Source of the DNA: Vitis vinifera
Taxonomy: Eukaryota; Streptophyta; Magnoliopsida; Vitales; Vitaceae
Assembly (NCBI RefSeq): GCF_030704535.1
Contig: NC_081812.1
Span: forward strand, 17,369,501-17,433,500
Direction: 5' to 3'
Length of the DNA: 64,000 nucleotides
Shown: in pieces, positions 11,982 to 24,760 of the stretch
Layout of the letters: each line of letters starts with the position of its first letter
Numbering within the stretch: the first letter of the stretch is position 1
Translations under genes and position numbers: made by a program
Notes under the pieces: model-generated
What the model was told of the DNA's origin: nothing
Seen by the model: the letters and a program-made list of their open reading frames with translations, nothing else
Database searches by the model: none

Positions 11982-14900
11982 TCACCTGGGAAGCATTTGC
12001 GTCACACTCTGGCTGCCTAAACTGGTTGAAGACACAGAAGGATTTATTGATTGCTTGCCTTTATTTCCCTGAGAAGATGATGACTCCTGTGGACTACTTT
12101 CCACATGATGAGTTGGCCGGCCCTTGTACACCCCTGGCCGTGTTAGTACCTTCTCATTGAGAATAACATCCTTGGACAGCATATCCACCACTAGCTTCAT
12201 GTTGGGTCTTTGGTGTGAAGCAGCTTGAGTGCAAAAAAGCGCAACCTTAATGAAGCGCATCATCTCGTCCTCTGGATAATCAGTCAGTTCTGGATCAACA
12301 ATTTCCAGAAGTCTTTCTTCTTCCTTCAGCTTCCATGTCTGTTATTCACATTTCAATCAGCACATACAAAGAGATCAACTCATAAACACACAAATCATGG
12401 TACACATTTTGCAGGAACAGTACACCCAAATTCTTGCATCAGTCAGGAAGGAAACACGAACAAAAACCAACAGATACCAATTTAGGTTTCCAGCTCCCTT
12501 TGGAGGTGTAACTAGACAACATCTATAGACTACCAACCAAGCCCAAGTAGGTTACATTTTAATTTTTCCTATTAGAAATTTGATCCCAATTTCCTTTTGG
12601 AATTTCTCCACCCATAGATTTTAACAGCCAAGGACAGGAGCTGTCCTCTTCCACAACCTGCCCATTGGCATTCACCAGATGGAGATCCTATTATTTTTTA
12701 GATGCTGAGATTGCATAAATTTTGTTGGTTTCTGGATCATTTTCCAATGCTTACCTGGTATGTCTTCTGTTGACATGACCAAAATTACTGGACAATTGAG
12801 CAAATAGGATGGAGTTCAGCAGAGAGTTTGGAGAGTAGCTAAACCAAATAGTCATATAGGAGGCCTAAGCTTACACTGCTAGTTTGGATTTTAATAATGT
12901 GCGCCCAACTCAACCAGCCTAGGCAAGAATACTCTCCTAAGGTACAGCTAGTTTGGATTTCAATAACGTCTGCCCAACACATCCAGCCTGGTCAAGAATA
13001 CTCACCTTGGGTACAGCCCAATGGCTGCTGCCACATTTCTTAAGAGAGAACAGTGCAAAATGCAACATGCATCTTAATTAAAATGAAAAGAAACTACAAG
13101 AAACATCTATTTCATTGCAGAGTAGCATGAAGAGAGAAGAAAATTTGGAAACCTATAAAAGCAGCACCAGCCCAATTTCAGAGTTCTCATTTATTTTCAA
13201 TATCTTCTCAGCAATCAAAAAGGATAGTATACTTCTCTGACAAAAGTTTAGTGAAATTGAGGAATCAAGCTTGAAAAATTTACCCATTCTACCAGAACCA
13301 ATAGTTCCTCTCCAAATGCTGCTTTACTACTACTTCTGCCACTAATTATTTCAAGCATAAGCACCCCAAAACTGTATACATCTGCCTTTTTAGTAAGCTG
13401 TCCCAACAAGGCATACTCTGGGGCCAGATATCCCCTGAAGACATAAATCAGATGAATAATGAGATGTAATGAGGAAACAGAAAAAATGAATGCCAAAAAG
13501 AAAGACAAAAAAAAAAAAAAAAAAAAAGAAGAAGAAGAAGAAGAGAGAGAGAGTGTCATAACATTTTACAGCATAATATCCATTGAAGTGAAACAGAACA
13601 TTTAATGCTGCAAATACTAATTACAACTGGTTCCACATTTACATGATTCTGTTATTAGTGTAGGTCCATGTGCAATTTGATTAAACATCAAAACTAGCAG
13701 CCGACTTGATACACAGCCTATCATTCTGTTTCCCAGAAAAGCACAGCACTGGCTAACCACTGGGGATTTGATGCTAGGAAGGGCAAAAAGTTTTCAAGTC
13801 AATCCGAACGCAGGTAAGAAGAGGGTTGGACATCTTGTACAAAATTTGGGACAACCAACACACTTACAAATTTAAGCTCATTCTCTTGCAATGTAAGAAA
13901 TGCATGTGTTTGTCAACTTAGTTTACCTACCTCAAGAAGCAAGTAAACCAAATTTAAGCTTTGAGGTAACCAAAATTAATTTCGAATAATTAACCCACAA
14001 ATTCATCTTACCAGCAAATAGCAATATAAAAAAAAAGAAGCAATATGCCCATGTCAACAAGCAGACCAAGCTACGCTTCTATGACAAATTGGCCTAACAC
14101 TCTAGATTGATGATTAAATCTCCAAACCTCTAGCATTTGTAGTTCGTACTCCATATTTGGCCAAAATAAATGAGTGGGAAGATTGGATGAGTCTACCAAT
14201 TCAAAGAACCAATTCTTGTTAAATGAGGAACCCACTGATGGCCCCATCAAATGACACCTTCCAATTTTTGGAAATAGAGAATGGGTACCAATGTTCCCTT
14301 TCTATAACATCTTCTACATTATCAGAAGGCTGACAAATTTGCTAGTACTACCTAGCAGTTAATTTCTAAATAATTTTCAGAATCAAACTAATCTTGGTTC
14401 CAGGAAAATCTTACTCAACCAGACTTTCTAATAACTCAAAGTTCCAGATGATAACATGATAATCCTACTTAGATCAGATGGTCCACCAGATAGGAAGAAA
14501 AACAATCAAAAGCAATGCTTACACTGTCCCTGCTACTCGAGTGCTAACATGAGTGACATTGTCCGGGAAAAGTTTTGCCAAACCAAAATCTCCAATTTTA
14601 GGAAGAAAGCTTCCATCAAGAAGTACATTACTAGCCTTAATATCTCTGTGGACAATATGTGGTTCAGCTTCCTCATGAAGATATGCAAGACCAGAGGCTG
14701 TACCCATGCAGATAGAAACTCTTGTAGGCCAATCCAGAATCACATGTTTACCTTTTGAACCTGAAAGAATCGATGTTGGAACTTAACACAGCCTGAAAAC
14801 TGAACACTAATAACATACAACCTTAATTCATAAGATTAAAATAAAGACCATCTTGAATGAATCAACTCATGCTTTGCTCATGTGGTAAAGGGATGGGGAG

Positions 14901-17482
14901 GGTTTGTGGGAGGTTCCAAGAAAAATTTACCTATAAAAAAACAAAAAAAAAAAAAACACTTGATGCTTTGGACAAATCCCTTAAATATAAATGACTTTAA
15001 TAGAAAATAAAGCTTATAACTTCACTTTAAAGCCACATTTTTTTTTTTTTTTTTTTTGCTTTAGCTAAAAATTGAAGTTGAAATTAAAGTTATCATTTTT
15101 AAAAGGTAATATTGGTATCATAAAAGTTTTATTAAATATGAAATAGCTTATTGCATAAGTCGAAATAAAGCTTCTACAAGAAGTACCATTTTCTTAGTCT
15201 TCATATTAAGCCTTTTTTAAGTTATAATCTCTTTCAACAAAATTAACCAAACAAGTCCCCTTATTCAGCTTAAAAAAGTGCTTATAGCTTCTCAGAAGCC
15301 AATCCGAAGAGGGCCTCAATATGCTATGATTTGGCCATGTCACTTTGTTTGTCATATCCAATAAAATAAAAATTAAATATTACAGCATTGTCTAAGCCAA
15401 ATCAGGCAGTGAAAGTTGAGAGGATAGGAGGAAAAAATTGGCACAACTAGGCACAATCTCTGACAACTCAAATTCAAAAAGTTATATTCTATGTAAAGTT
15501 GTAAATTCATTCAAGTTGACATATGAGCCACTTTCACATAAAGCACCCATATGCTGATGATTACCAAGTATTATGCTTGCAATGCTATTGTTCTCCAGAT
15601 ATTCATACACCAATATCCGATTACTGCCTTCAATGCAACACCCAATGAGTTCAACAAGGTTGGGATGTCGGATATTTGATATCATGTTAATCTCTGTTAA
15701 GAATTCTTGTGTTCCTTGTTTAGATTCAGCAGAAAGACACTTGATAGCAACTTGAGTACCATCCCTTAAAACGCCCTGTAACAAAGTGAGTGAGTACTAA
15801 ATACCAAAAAGAACCATCTTCCCACACATGCATACATACCCACCCCTATCAAAGGAGGAACCAGACAATCACACACAGAGAAGGAGACACCTTAGCAGCT
15901 ATAAAGATAATTTGAATAACATAAGGATTAACCTTAGGAGATATAAAGATAATTTGAATAATATGAGGATTAGTTATCTCACCCTATACACAACTCCGAA
16001 ACCACCTCCACCTACTCTGCTTGATGGATGGAAGTTATTTGTAGCTGATCTCAGTGAATTATAAGAGAAGAGCCTCACATTGTTTGTAGCAATCTCTAAC
16101 CATACAGACACATAAACAACGGACAAACATGTAAAGATCATTTAAGGTTAATTTGTGAATAAGACAAGCAAGACTAATAAATCTTTCAACTAGAACATCA
16201 AAACAACTTAGAATTAACTGGAAAAATTCTCAAGAGAACAAATATTTATAAAATATTTTGAGCTGGGCATTATTTTCTGCATGAAGTTCTAAGGATTTAA
16301 CTTTGTCCATGCTTTCCAGATTAAACACAAACCAAAGGTTGTCTACAGATTCTATAGTTTGGTCTGCATAAATGAAAAATTTTAATGGTAGGCAAAAAAA
16401 TGAAATTTTTTTAAAGGTTGACATATAGGTACAGAAAAAAATTTGTTGTGCTAGTATAAACTTAAGGCAGTTTGGTCCACAAAAATTGAGCACAAATTGC
16501 AGCCTAAAGTCAAGCTCAGGTAGAGCTTTCTTAGCCTGACACCTGGCCTGACTTGAAATTCAGTGATAAATGCATTTTCAAATATCCTACACTATTTTTA
16601 TATTTTAGAGTAAAAAAATTACAAGGTCTACCAGAACCAAGATCTTGCATTGGAGTTCACAATTTGGAAAGTAAAATATTAATTATGCTATTTAACTATT
16701 CCAGGTAAATATGGGATGACACAAACCCAGTCAAAATCATCCTGTGCAATTGGTTGTGTTCAGGCTGTATGATTCAAGGCCCAGAACTTGTGTTTTGGGC
16801 TTACATCAGTTTGACTCAGGCCAATCTGAATTGCACCATATAACAGGTTCAACCATAATGAGCTTGTGAACGTGTCAAACCTGTTTTGACCAGCATACAG
16901 CTGTCCATTTTTATCCTGAATCGCTTAAGTTTTAACATCCTTAGGCTCATCTAGCATTAGTGTTTCTAATTAACACCCACAAACAACTTTATGAGGGCCT
17001 AACAGCAGGTTGTCTAGAGATCTTTTTAGGTGTGAATGCCTACAGCAGGTGAGATAATCCCAAAATAGAGTATTCGTGGTGGCATCTTCTATAGATCAAT
17101 CAATGGAAATACTTTCATAAAAGGCTTTGGCAGGAGGAGAGGGCGTGATAGCTATATGAGTTATTAGGGTTACATATGGACAAGCAAGAAGGCGTTGACA
17201 CCATTTGCACAGAGGTTCAATCCTTTAATTTCTCAAAAGGGAAATTATAGTCCTGCATCCTCCAGGAAATGCTGAAAGGCCAAATGGAAAAAAATGCTGG
17301 ATGGTACTACCATCAAATCCACAATTCACTAAGAGTGCAATTTCAACAAATAATCCATCAATATAAAATTTACTGATCAAACAAACTCATTCCATATTCA
17401 TCCTCATACCTTCTGCCTCTGGCTCCCTGAGACTCTTCTTCCCTTTACACCATTCAAATGCACCAAAACAGTTAAGACCCAT
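11982..17482 (-). CDS. CRPK1: CRPK1-like receptor-like cytoplasmic Ser/Thr kinase
   Basis: Six exons read leftwards: 17410-17482, 15983-16095, 15565-15775, 14523-14760, 13284-13434, 11982-12338. Phases close and give 380 residues, close to Arabidopsis CRPK1 (At1g16670, about 390). Kinase landmarks are the Gly-rich loop [10 protein letters not shown] (52-61), the ATP-binding Lys74 in VAIK, HRD at 170-172 followed by IKASN, DFG at 190-192, and GYLAPEYA after the activation loop. The tail is Ser/Gln-rich and ends MLPR. There is no signal peptide or membrane span. The protein starts MGLNC, which could allow lipid attachment, but residue 6 is Phe and not Ser/Thr, so myristoylation is doubtful. In Arabidopsis CRPK1 is a plasma-membrane kinase that phosphorylates 14-3-3 proteins in the cold; function here is inferred from similarity. 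Confidence 0.92.
13507..13553. repeat. Poly-A / GAA / GA compound microsatellite in kinase intron
   Basis: About 21 A, then GAA units, then GA units. On the sense strand it is a pyrimidine tract upstream of kinase exon 5. Confidence 0.85.
15895..15974. repeat. Two-copy direct repeat of about 40 bp in kinase intron
   Basis: TATAAAGATAATTTGAATAA followed by CATAAGGATTA, then repeated as ...ATATGAGGATTA immediately downstream. It lies next to the exon 2 donor at 15982. Confidence 0.75.
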
Positions 17483-18135
17483 TGCTACAGTGCCAGGCAA
17501 CTAAGCCTTAAACCCATCTCTTCTTCAACCCCATACCTCCCACCAACAACAAAAAGATAAAATAAACAACCTGCGACAGTTCCAGACACATAAGCCTTAA
17601 ACCCACCCCTTCTTCAACCCCATACCTCCCACCTACAACAAAAAGTAAAATAATCAACCTAAAATTATTACAGATTTTGCTACAATAAAAAAAAAAATGC
17701 TAAAAACTGGTTAAATTTTTTGCCTTTGTTCCACATTTTGTTATCTTTTCCGAACAACCAAACACGATAAACAAATCAAACACAACAAAAATATAAGAAT
17801 CATAGGAAGCAAAGGAATTAACAACCACAAAACGAGTAAATTCAAAACCCTAACCTGCGTCCCGAGCAGTTCCGGATAGAAGAAGCAGAATGCAAAGCCC
17901 TAAAAGATTCAAAGCGCAAAACCCTAGATTGAATGGATTGGTGGGAACAGAGCAGGAAAAGATCCATTTCAATACAAATAGAAATAAAAATAATAATAAT
18001 ATGAAGAGGCTTGTGGAAGTGAAATATATTTTTGGGGTACAGATTTGGTAATTGAAGGGCGAAGGTCAAAAGTTGGCCATTGATGGAACGTAGTAGGCAT
18101 AAGCGCTTTGATGGTGACTCGGAGACGACAAACAA
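17483..18135 (-). promoter_or_regulatory. Kinase 5' leader with probable leader intron, and promoter
   Basis: On the minus strand a possible leader exon covers about 17863-18100 and ends GGGACGCAG|GTTAGGG. The leader intron would run to just upstream of the start codon. Exact boundaries and the transcription start are not visible. Confidence 0.35.
17505..17660. repeat. Tandem duplication of about 80 bp upstream of kinase start
   Basis: GCCTTAAACCCA(T/C)C(T/C)C followed by CTTCTTCAACCCCATACCTC and an ACAACAAAAAG tail occurs twice. It lies in the presumed 5' UTR intron of the kinase gene. Confidence 0.8.
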
Positions 18136-19228
18136 CTCCTAACTACCACACTACCAGAGTTTTCACTCATTTATTGAGATTTTTAGGATTTCCATTAAGA
18201 GTTTCTGTTTTTAGCGGAGCCGCCACCACCCACCATTAAGTTTCAGAATTGTTTAAAAAATTAAAGATATTAAAAACATTTTTATTATTATAAATTTTGA
18301 AATTATTAAAGTGATTTTTAAAAATATAATATAAACCAGTATTTTTATTAGAATTAATTAATTAAAAATATGGAATAATCTTGATATTTGTGAATCAATT
18401 TTCTTTTATAATATTTTTATTTAAAAAATAACTTATTTTTAACATAAATATTATTTATCATTTTAAATATGGGTGAGAAAATTTTTATGAAAATAAAACT
18501 AAAAAATATAAAGGGTTAATTTTTTTAACATTTTAATCAAATAATTCAATTTTTTATACAATATATTCTATTTAACTATCAAATGAAAAATGTTTTTATT
18601 TTTTTTATTTTATTTTTAAATCCAATTTTCTAAAACATAAATAAATAAAAACAGTTCAAATATATTTCCCCCAAATTATTAGAATATAACAGCAGGGGAC
18701 AACATGCTTCACGGTGGTCAGAAGAAAGTAGTAAGAAACGGAGAACATCTTTTGGAGCTGACTCCTTCAACACCTTTTTAGCGTTATATTCAAAGAAAAA
18801 ACACGGCCTGATGCAAAGTTTCAAACCCATAATTGAAATATGCGTGATGTGGATTGAATAATATATAGCGCCCACTTTCATATATTCCTTCCCTCCCCCA
18901 AAAATCCAATTTGGAAGCTCACCCGAAGTCTTCCAACTAGGAAACTGGTATGATGCATTTGCCATTAAAGAATAATTTTTGCTTTGTCTGGTTCTGTTCA
19001 GCGCTTCAACCTATTTTTTTTTTAATATTTGTAATAATTAAATGTTGACCAGTCACTTAAACTTCCACCAAGATTGGATTGGATGACTACCCATCTAGAA
19101 GCATTTACTTTTTCTGATTGACCAATCCTAATTCCTACACATTCTGAAATTCAATAACTATTTGCGTTTACCTTGTAATAGGGCTAATAAAATTTTATAC
19201 ATAAAAAAATTGAAAAGAAAAAGAAGAC
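18136..19228. other. Intergenic, AT-rich
   Basis: No gene, RNA or clear repeat recognised. Confidence 0.5.
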
Positions 19229-19390
19229 TTGCCGCCCGGCGAGTGGCGGCTGCGGCGACATGTGGCATTGAAGGGGTCAAATAATGGAGATGATGTTTAC
19301 CAAATTGTTGGTGGTCTACCACGGGGTGGGAGTTTTACAGGGTCAGCCCGACTCAGCCGTGAGGGGCCTCCTACTCTAATGATTTTGTTT
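19229..19390 (+). other. GC-rich coding-like scrap of unknown origin
   Basis: A 160-bp GC-rich patch in AT-rich surroundings, open on the plus strand and containing GSNNGDDVYQIVGGLPRGG. I do not recognise the family. There is no exon boundary pair and no continuation, and it ends shortly before an LTR retrotransposon. It may be a displaced exon fragment or repeat. Confidence 0.25.
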
Positions 19391-19522
19391 GTCATTTCTA
19401 TTTTACCTATTCCTTTTAGATATTCATTCTGGTTATTGGTGTTCACTTGTTTGTATTTAAAAAAAAATGATATTATTTGAATAGATATTGTAAAATATAT
19501 TCTATTCAATCTTAACAAACAG

Positions 19523-19885
19523 AAGTACCAAACACTTTAATACACCACATCTCAAATAAGGCACCTAAAAAAGTAAAAAATCACCTCATCCATAAAAGAA
19601 GGCGATCTTCTGAACCTGTTGGATGACCTGATTGATCGACCTGTGCCCAAAAAAAGGAATCTAACTATCATTGTCCTCATGTGCCCAAAAGTCAATAAAG
19701 TTTGCTGATATGTTGAAACCACTCGTTCGTGCTCATTCACAAAGTAAAGTGGCTATAAAAGGGAAATCTCTTCCTCATCAAACTCTCTCTCGACCTCTTA
19801 AAGAAGATGTAGAAAATGCATCTTTGTATCCAAAATGGTTGAATAAAATATCCAGTATTTTCCTTGAAGAATTTTAGCATCTTCA
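19523..19885 (+). repeat. Left LTR of the 19.5-23.5 kb element
   Basis: About 363 bp. A TATA-like CTATAAAAG lies near 19751 and a polyadenylation-like GAATAAAATA near 19843. Compared with the right LTR it lacks two short blocks. Confidence 0.75.
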
Positions 19886-20474
19886 TTGGTGATATCTGTG
19901 GGAACTCTAAACAAAAAGCTATGGTGGATGACCAAGAGTGAAGCTTAATCAATCCAAAGGAAGGGATTTGGATGATAAGTCTATCATTGTTCAACATCCA
20001 ACATTTTCCACTATATGCAACAATAGCTAGAGCATCAACAACAAAATCTTGTAGGGGAGTTTTCCTTTTGTTTTTTCTTCTCTTTTTATAAATCTTTCTT
20101 TAATCACTTTTGTCTTGTGTAATGTTCAAGAAAATATCAACTTTGTAACTTTAGGAAAGTGAACAACTAACCTCTTGATTATCTCTTTGTTTTGGGTTTT
20201 TCTAGTACTACTTGAGATTGGTTACTCCTTAGAATTGAAAACAAGCAAATATGGGTTGAAACAACAACTCACAAGCTTTCATTCCATGCTGAGCAATTCT
20301 TGAATATCATGGAGTTCTAGGGAAACATATCCACCTACAATCTCCTGTCTTAGGTTGTATGACCTAGGCCTCATGTGTTATGGTTTAGCAATCACCGTCA
20401 ATTGTTGAAAAATTCAAAATCTGACCAATTTCAAAGGGTACAAGCCCACAAATCCTCAATCTCAATATCGCCAT

Positions 20475-20690
20475 GGTTGTCCAGACGATCTTCATCTCGG
20501 GCAACCAAAGGTACCTAAGCTTATGGTACCAAAAACCAAACAAACGCCACCTTGACTATCCAAATGATCTTCATCTTGGGCAACCAGAGGTACCTAGGCC
20601 TATGGTATCAAAAACCAGATGTTCCCCACCTCGACTATCCAAACAATCTTCATATCAAGCAACTAGAGGTACCTCATTCTCAAGTACCAA
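20475..20690 (+). repeat. Triplicated repeat of about 83 bp inside the LTR element
   Basis: Three imperfect copies of the pattern (C/T)GACTATCCAAA(C/T)(A/G)ATCTTCAT ... GGCAACCA(A/G)AGGTACCTA ... GGTA(C/T)CAAAAACCA. The third copy is the most diverged. Confidence 0.8.
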
Positions 20691-23139
20691 TAAAACAACT
20701 TGACTTGCACCTACTAGCCAACACACATATCCTTGTAATTGATAGGTGAACCTTAATCAAATCAACTGCCCAAGATATGCTACACATCGTTCGGCTTGCT
20801 CAGGATTTTGCCTGACCTCCTACCTGCTTAACATACATGCCTAACTCCTTTTAGATAAAATTGGCTTGCAGTTTTATGCTTGGTTGAAGCCACTTGTATA
20901 GAGTTGGAGAGCATAACAGTTACTGACAATGTATGGAGGAGACATACTTTGAGGCACCTCAAGTATACGGGAATCAGATACAACATAAGAGGTTATTTAA
21001 CCGACCTAACCTCAATAAAAAGTCATCAGAAACCGCAAGCACAATCTTGATGTCAACTTACATACACATCAGCCAAATGAAAGAAAATCTTGTCACCTTA
21101 GCAAGTGATTGCCTGAAGTCCAAATAAGTCTACTTTAACATATCTACTTTATAACCTTTAGCTCATTTATTTCATTTTACAAATACTATTACTAATAGTC
21201 TAGCTAAAAACAAATGGTCAAGGTAAGCAACCAAAAAAAAAAAAAGGTGAGGACAATAGGTAACACTTACCTCCAAGTCAAACTTGGTTAGACACCTATC
21301 TATACCTAATGGCAAATCATCTATAAGAAAATTGTTTGGAAGATCCATCAGATTTACTACTAGAACCAAGCACGCCTAAAAAGGTACTACGTCTAAACTA
21401 AACAAGTAGTTCTGACTATTGTGGAATGTTGTAATTACCTCAATAAACTCTACACCTTATCTCAACCCACGCGTATGTGCTTGCTAAAATGAAATTTGTG
21501 AGATTGGGAAAGATTGGTCACTAATCCTTCGGGAAGAGCTATTCATACAGTTGAAATCTAAGCCCATTACTAGAAGATAGCTAAAGCCAAACAACTAGTT
21601 ACAACTCATTTGGTCTATATTAGTTAGAATTACGATCAGTCTTACCTGCCAAGACCCAAAATGATCCCCCTACAGGATTATTCACCTCTCTTAGAGGTCA
21701 AGGTCATAATTCGACCATTTTCTCTGACCAAGGAAGTGGGTCTATAAGTCTGTAACACCACACCTCTTTCCTCAATCTCTTATACCATGTATCAAACTAC
21801 ATTTCACTAAGCAATAATTAGTACGCATTTTTGGTCACATAAAACCCACACAACAACAAAAACTGAATAAGCCCCATAACTGGCACAGCTCGCAAAAAGT
21901 GCAGTCATCAATGCCTCCACAAACAACAAAAAATGGAGGAAAACCCCCAAAATTGGTACAATTCATCAGAGATGGAATCATTAAAAATAGCAAAACAATG
22001 TGACAAAAAAAAATCCCCACATGGGCACCATTCATCAAAAGTATTCTCTAATGGAGTATAAAAATGGGGTCATCCCCATCATAATGGACTAAAAATATGG
22101 CAAATATTGTCATCATCAAGGAGACTTCAACATAGGAGTCATGCTTAGGAAACTCTCAAACTACTTCGATCATATTGTTTATTTTGACTTGATCGTTCAA
22201 TATGAAAATTGATTAGTGGGATCCCCAATGCCTATAAGTAAGAGAAAAATGAGTAAGACATGTCAACCTCATCAACAAACATCATATCCTTGGCAAAAGT
22301 GGGAGTTAAACATAAGAAGCTTCTCCTCGTTGCCATTCCCAAAAATGATTGAGATCTAGACCTGCTCACGGATACTCTTAAATCAAATACTAAAAGGAAA
22401 TCATATGATCCTTCAAAGGCCCGACCTCATCATATGCATATCTCAAAAGAATCACATCATCACCAGTTAAGCCCTGATAGCTACATCATATACTTTTCAA
22501 GCGATTTCCACTACAATGCTTGAAACTACCTCAACGCTAACTTAGTCTTTATGGCGTCTTCATTAGATCAATGATTAGCACCTAAGAGAAACAGAAGGTA
22601 ACCAAGCACAAACCAAAAGAAAGTTATCGGCAAGGAAAGAAGCGACTTCAAAGGTCAGGCCTAGACAAGTCGACTTCTTCAACTTGAGCTATATTCACCT
22701 GGAACTATTTGATTGAACTTATTGCATGACTTGAGCTCAAAACAAAGGTTTCCACACAGACTTTCGATCAAGCCACTTACTCCAATATGACACCTCAAAC
22801 TAGACTTTGCAATACAAAACCAAATCTCACAACTGCAGCACCGACAAGAGCAACAACAAAATGAGCATCAACAGCATATGAAAAATATCTTGGCACACCA
22901 AGCCGACCTCATGAATCAACTACAAAATAGCCTGGCCAATTCACAACCATCAAGCTAACAAAGTTCGCGTCGGGAGGAAAGTGCAACCAGTTGCATGCAT
23001 GAAGCCCCATCAGCCTGGGTCATTCCAAGAAAAGCTAGCCATCATTAACACACCATTCGAGATCGTTACAAAGTCCTAACCCTTTCTAGTTACAAAAGAG
23101 ATAAGGACTTGGGGGAGAAGGGAGGGAGGGGGAAACTAA

Positions 23140-23537
23140 AAGTACCAAACATCAGCATATCTTTAATACACCGCCTCTTAAACAAGATACCTGAAAATGT
23201 ACAAAATCACCTCATCCCAAAACCAAGACCATGAAAGAAGACGACCTCCCAGACCTGTTGGATGACTTGATTGACCGACATGTGCCTAAAAAGATGAGTC
23301 CAACTATCATTATCCTTATGTGCCCAAAAGTCAATAAAACTTGCTAACATGCTGGAAAAAGCTTGTTGAAACCACTCTTTCATGCTCATTCACAAAGTAA
23401 AGTGGCAATAAAAGTAAAGTTTCTTCCTCAAGCTCTCTCTCTCGGCCTCTTAAAGGAGATGCAGAAAATGCATCTTTGTATCTAAAATGGCTGAATAAAA
23501 TATCCAGTATTTTCCTTGAAGAATTTTAGCATCTTCA
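23140..23537 (+). repeat. Right LTR of the 19.5-23.5 kb element
   Basis: About 398 bp, aligning over its whole length with 19523-19885. It is preceded by the purine tract at about 23111-23133. Confidence 0.75.
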
Positions 23538-24627
23538 AGTGATTTTTTTTTAAAATGAATAATAGTACTTTAAAAGTATTAATCTTTAATAATATCTTAT
23601 TAAAATAAATTTTAGAAATAGATTTTTTTTAAATATGTAAATAAGTAAAATATTTTCCTCTAGTTACATATTTAGTATCTAATTGTTAACATGATTGTGG
23701 ACCAACAATTACGTTCCCACTTGAAAAGAAAAGAAAATTTTGGAGCAACCACTTATATTTATTTTATTTTCAAAAGAAAAACAAAATAAGAAATAAAACT
23801 CTAGGTGTGACTCCTCAAAAGAAAAGGTAAATTTGTGAAAAACTCGAAATTAGGTCTAAGGGTCAAGTTACCTATCAAGAAAGTATGGTGATAAACATCT
23901 TTCTATGTCATAATAACATGTAGATCTCTACTAATCAAGTTGAAATAATCATAACAATTAATCATGAAATCAATGGAAACAAAAAATTATAGGACATATA
24001 ATAAAAGCAACTCATGCATAATAATAGGGAATAAGTAAACAAGATGGAGATGAGAGTGTACCTTGGCAGCGAACAATAATATGCTTTCATGGGAAACAAA
24101 GTGAGCAAGTATAAAAATCTCATGAACACCATAATAGCAAAAAAAAGAAGACGATTAATATTCAACAAGCATAACATTTAGAATCAATAATCAAAAGATA
24201 GTATCATAGATGTTGCGCTACAACAATGCCCAATTTATTTGCATGAATTATTTCTATAAATTCCATTTTCCTAATGATCATGGGCAATAAATCATAGAAA
24301 TCTTGAAGAAATTTCATTATTCTTGGAAATATAAAATTTATTCCTATGATTAAAATTGAAAAAACATTAAAAACAAAAAACCAAAAGAAAATAAAATAAA
24401 ATAAAAGTATCTAAGGACGAAATTTAAAAGCCAGAATTATTTCAGTTAAAAATAGATTTGAAAATCCAATTCTAAAACCGTAAATTCCCGCAAAAATAAG
24501 AGAAACACATCTGGAGGGGGAGAGTGTGCATGAAACAGCACATCTAAGAGAAAGGACCATGTGCAAGATGGTGCACTGATGGTGGCCATGCATGCAGAAA
24601 TTACATGCACGAATGCACACTTGGGGG
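23538..24627. other. Intergenic, AT-rich, nothing recognised
   Basis: Short ORFs only; no similarity recognised on either strand. Confidence 0.5.
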
Positions 24628-24760
24628 CAGTGGCGGAGCCAGGCAGTGCCTATGAGGGGCAAATGCCTCCCTTGAAATCCCTGAAATTTTGATAAAAATA
24701 CTAATGGAAATTTTGATAAAAATCTTATCCTCCAAGCCTTCTCTCTCTCTCTTATAACAA
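24628..24760 (+). mobile_element. One terminus of a Tip100-like hAT element (relic)
   Basis: CAGTGGCGGAGCCAGG at 24628-24643 matches the known Tip100-type hAT terminal motif (CAGGGGCGGAG...). It is followed by the GAGGGGCAAATGCC block that usually follows it. No matching inverted end (CTGGCTCCGCC...) was found downstream, so the other terminus is lost or outside recognition. Confidence 0.5.

Larger units (their letters stand above)
19523..23537 (+). mobile_element. Non-coding LTR retrotransposon, gypsy-like PBS (LARD-type)
   Basis: Two direct repeats bound the element, at 19523-19885 and about 23140-23537. Both carry AAGTACCAAACA, AATCACCTCATCC, TGTGCCCAAAAGTCAATAAA, a TATA box (CTATAAAAG or CAATAAAAG) and the 3' sequence GAAGAATTTTAGCATCTTCA. 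Just inside the left LTR is TTGGTGATATCTGTGGGAAC, resembling the tRNA-Asp-type primer site common in plant gypsy elements. Just before the right LTR is a purine tract, GGGGGAGAAGGGAGGGAGGG. Orientation is therefore plus. The 3.2-kb interior has no gag, protease, RT or integrase ORF, so it must have depended on another element. Exact LTR termini and target-site duplication are not resolved. Confidence 0.8.

Noticed and set aside
20473-20749. Overlapping ORFs of 65 and 76 codons in the LTR element
   Set aside because: Produced by the triplicated repeat of about 83 bp in two frames; no gag or pol motif.
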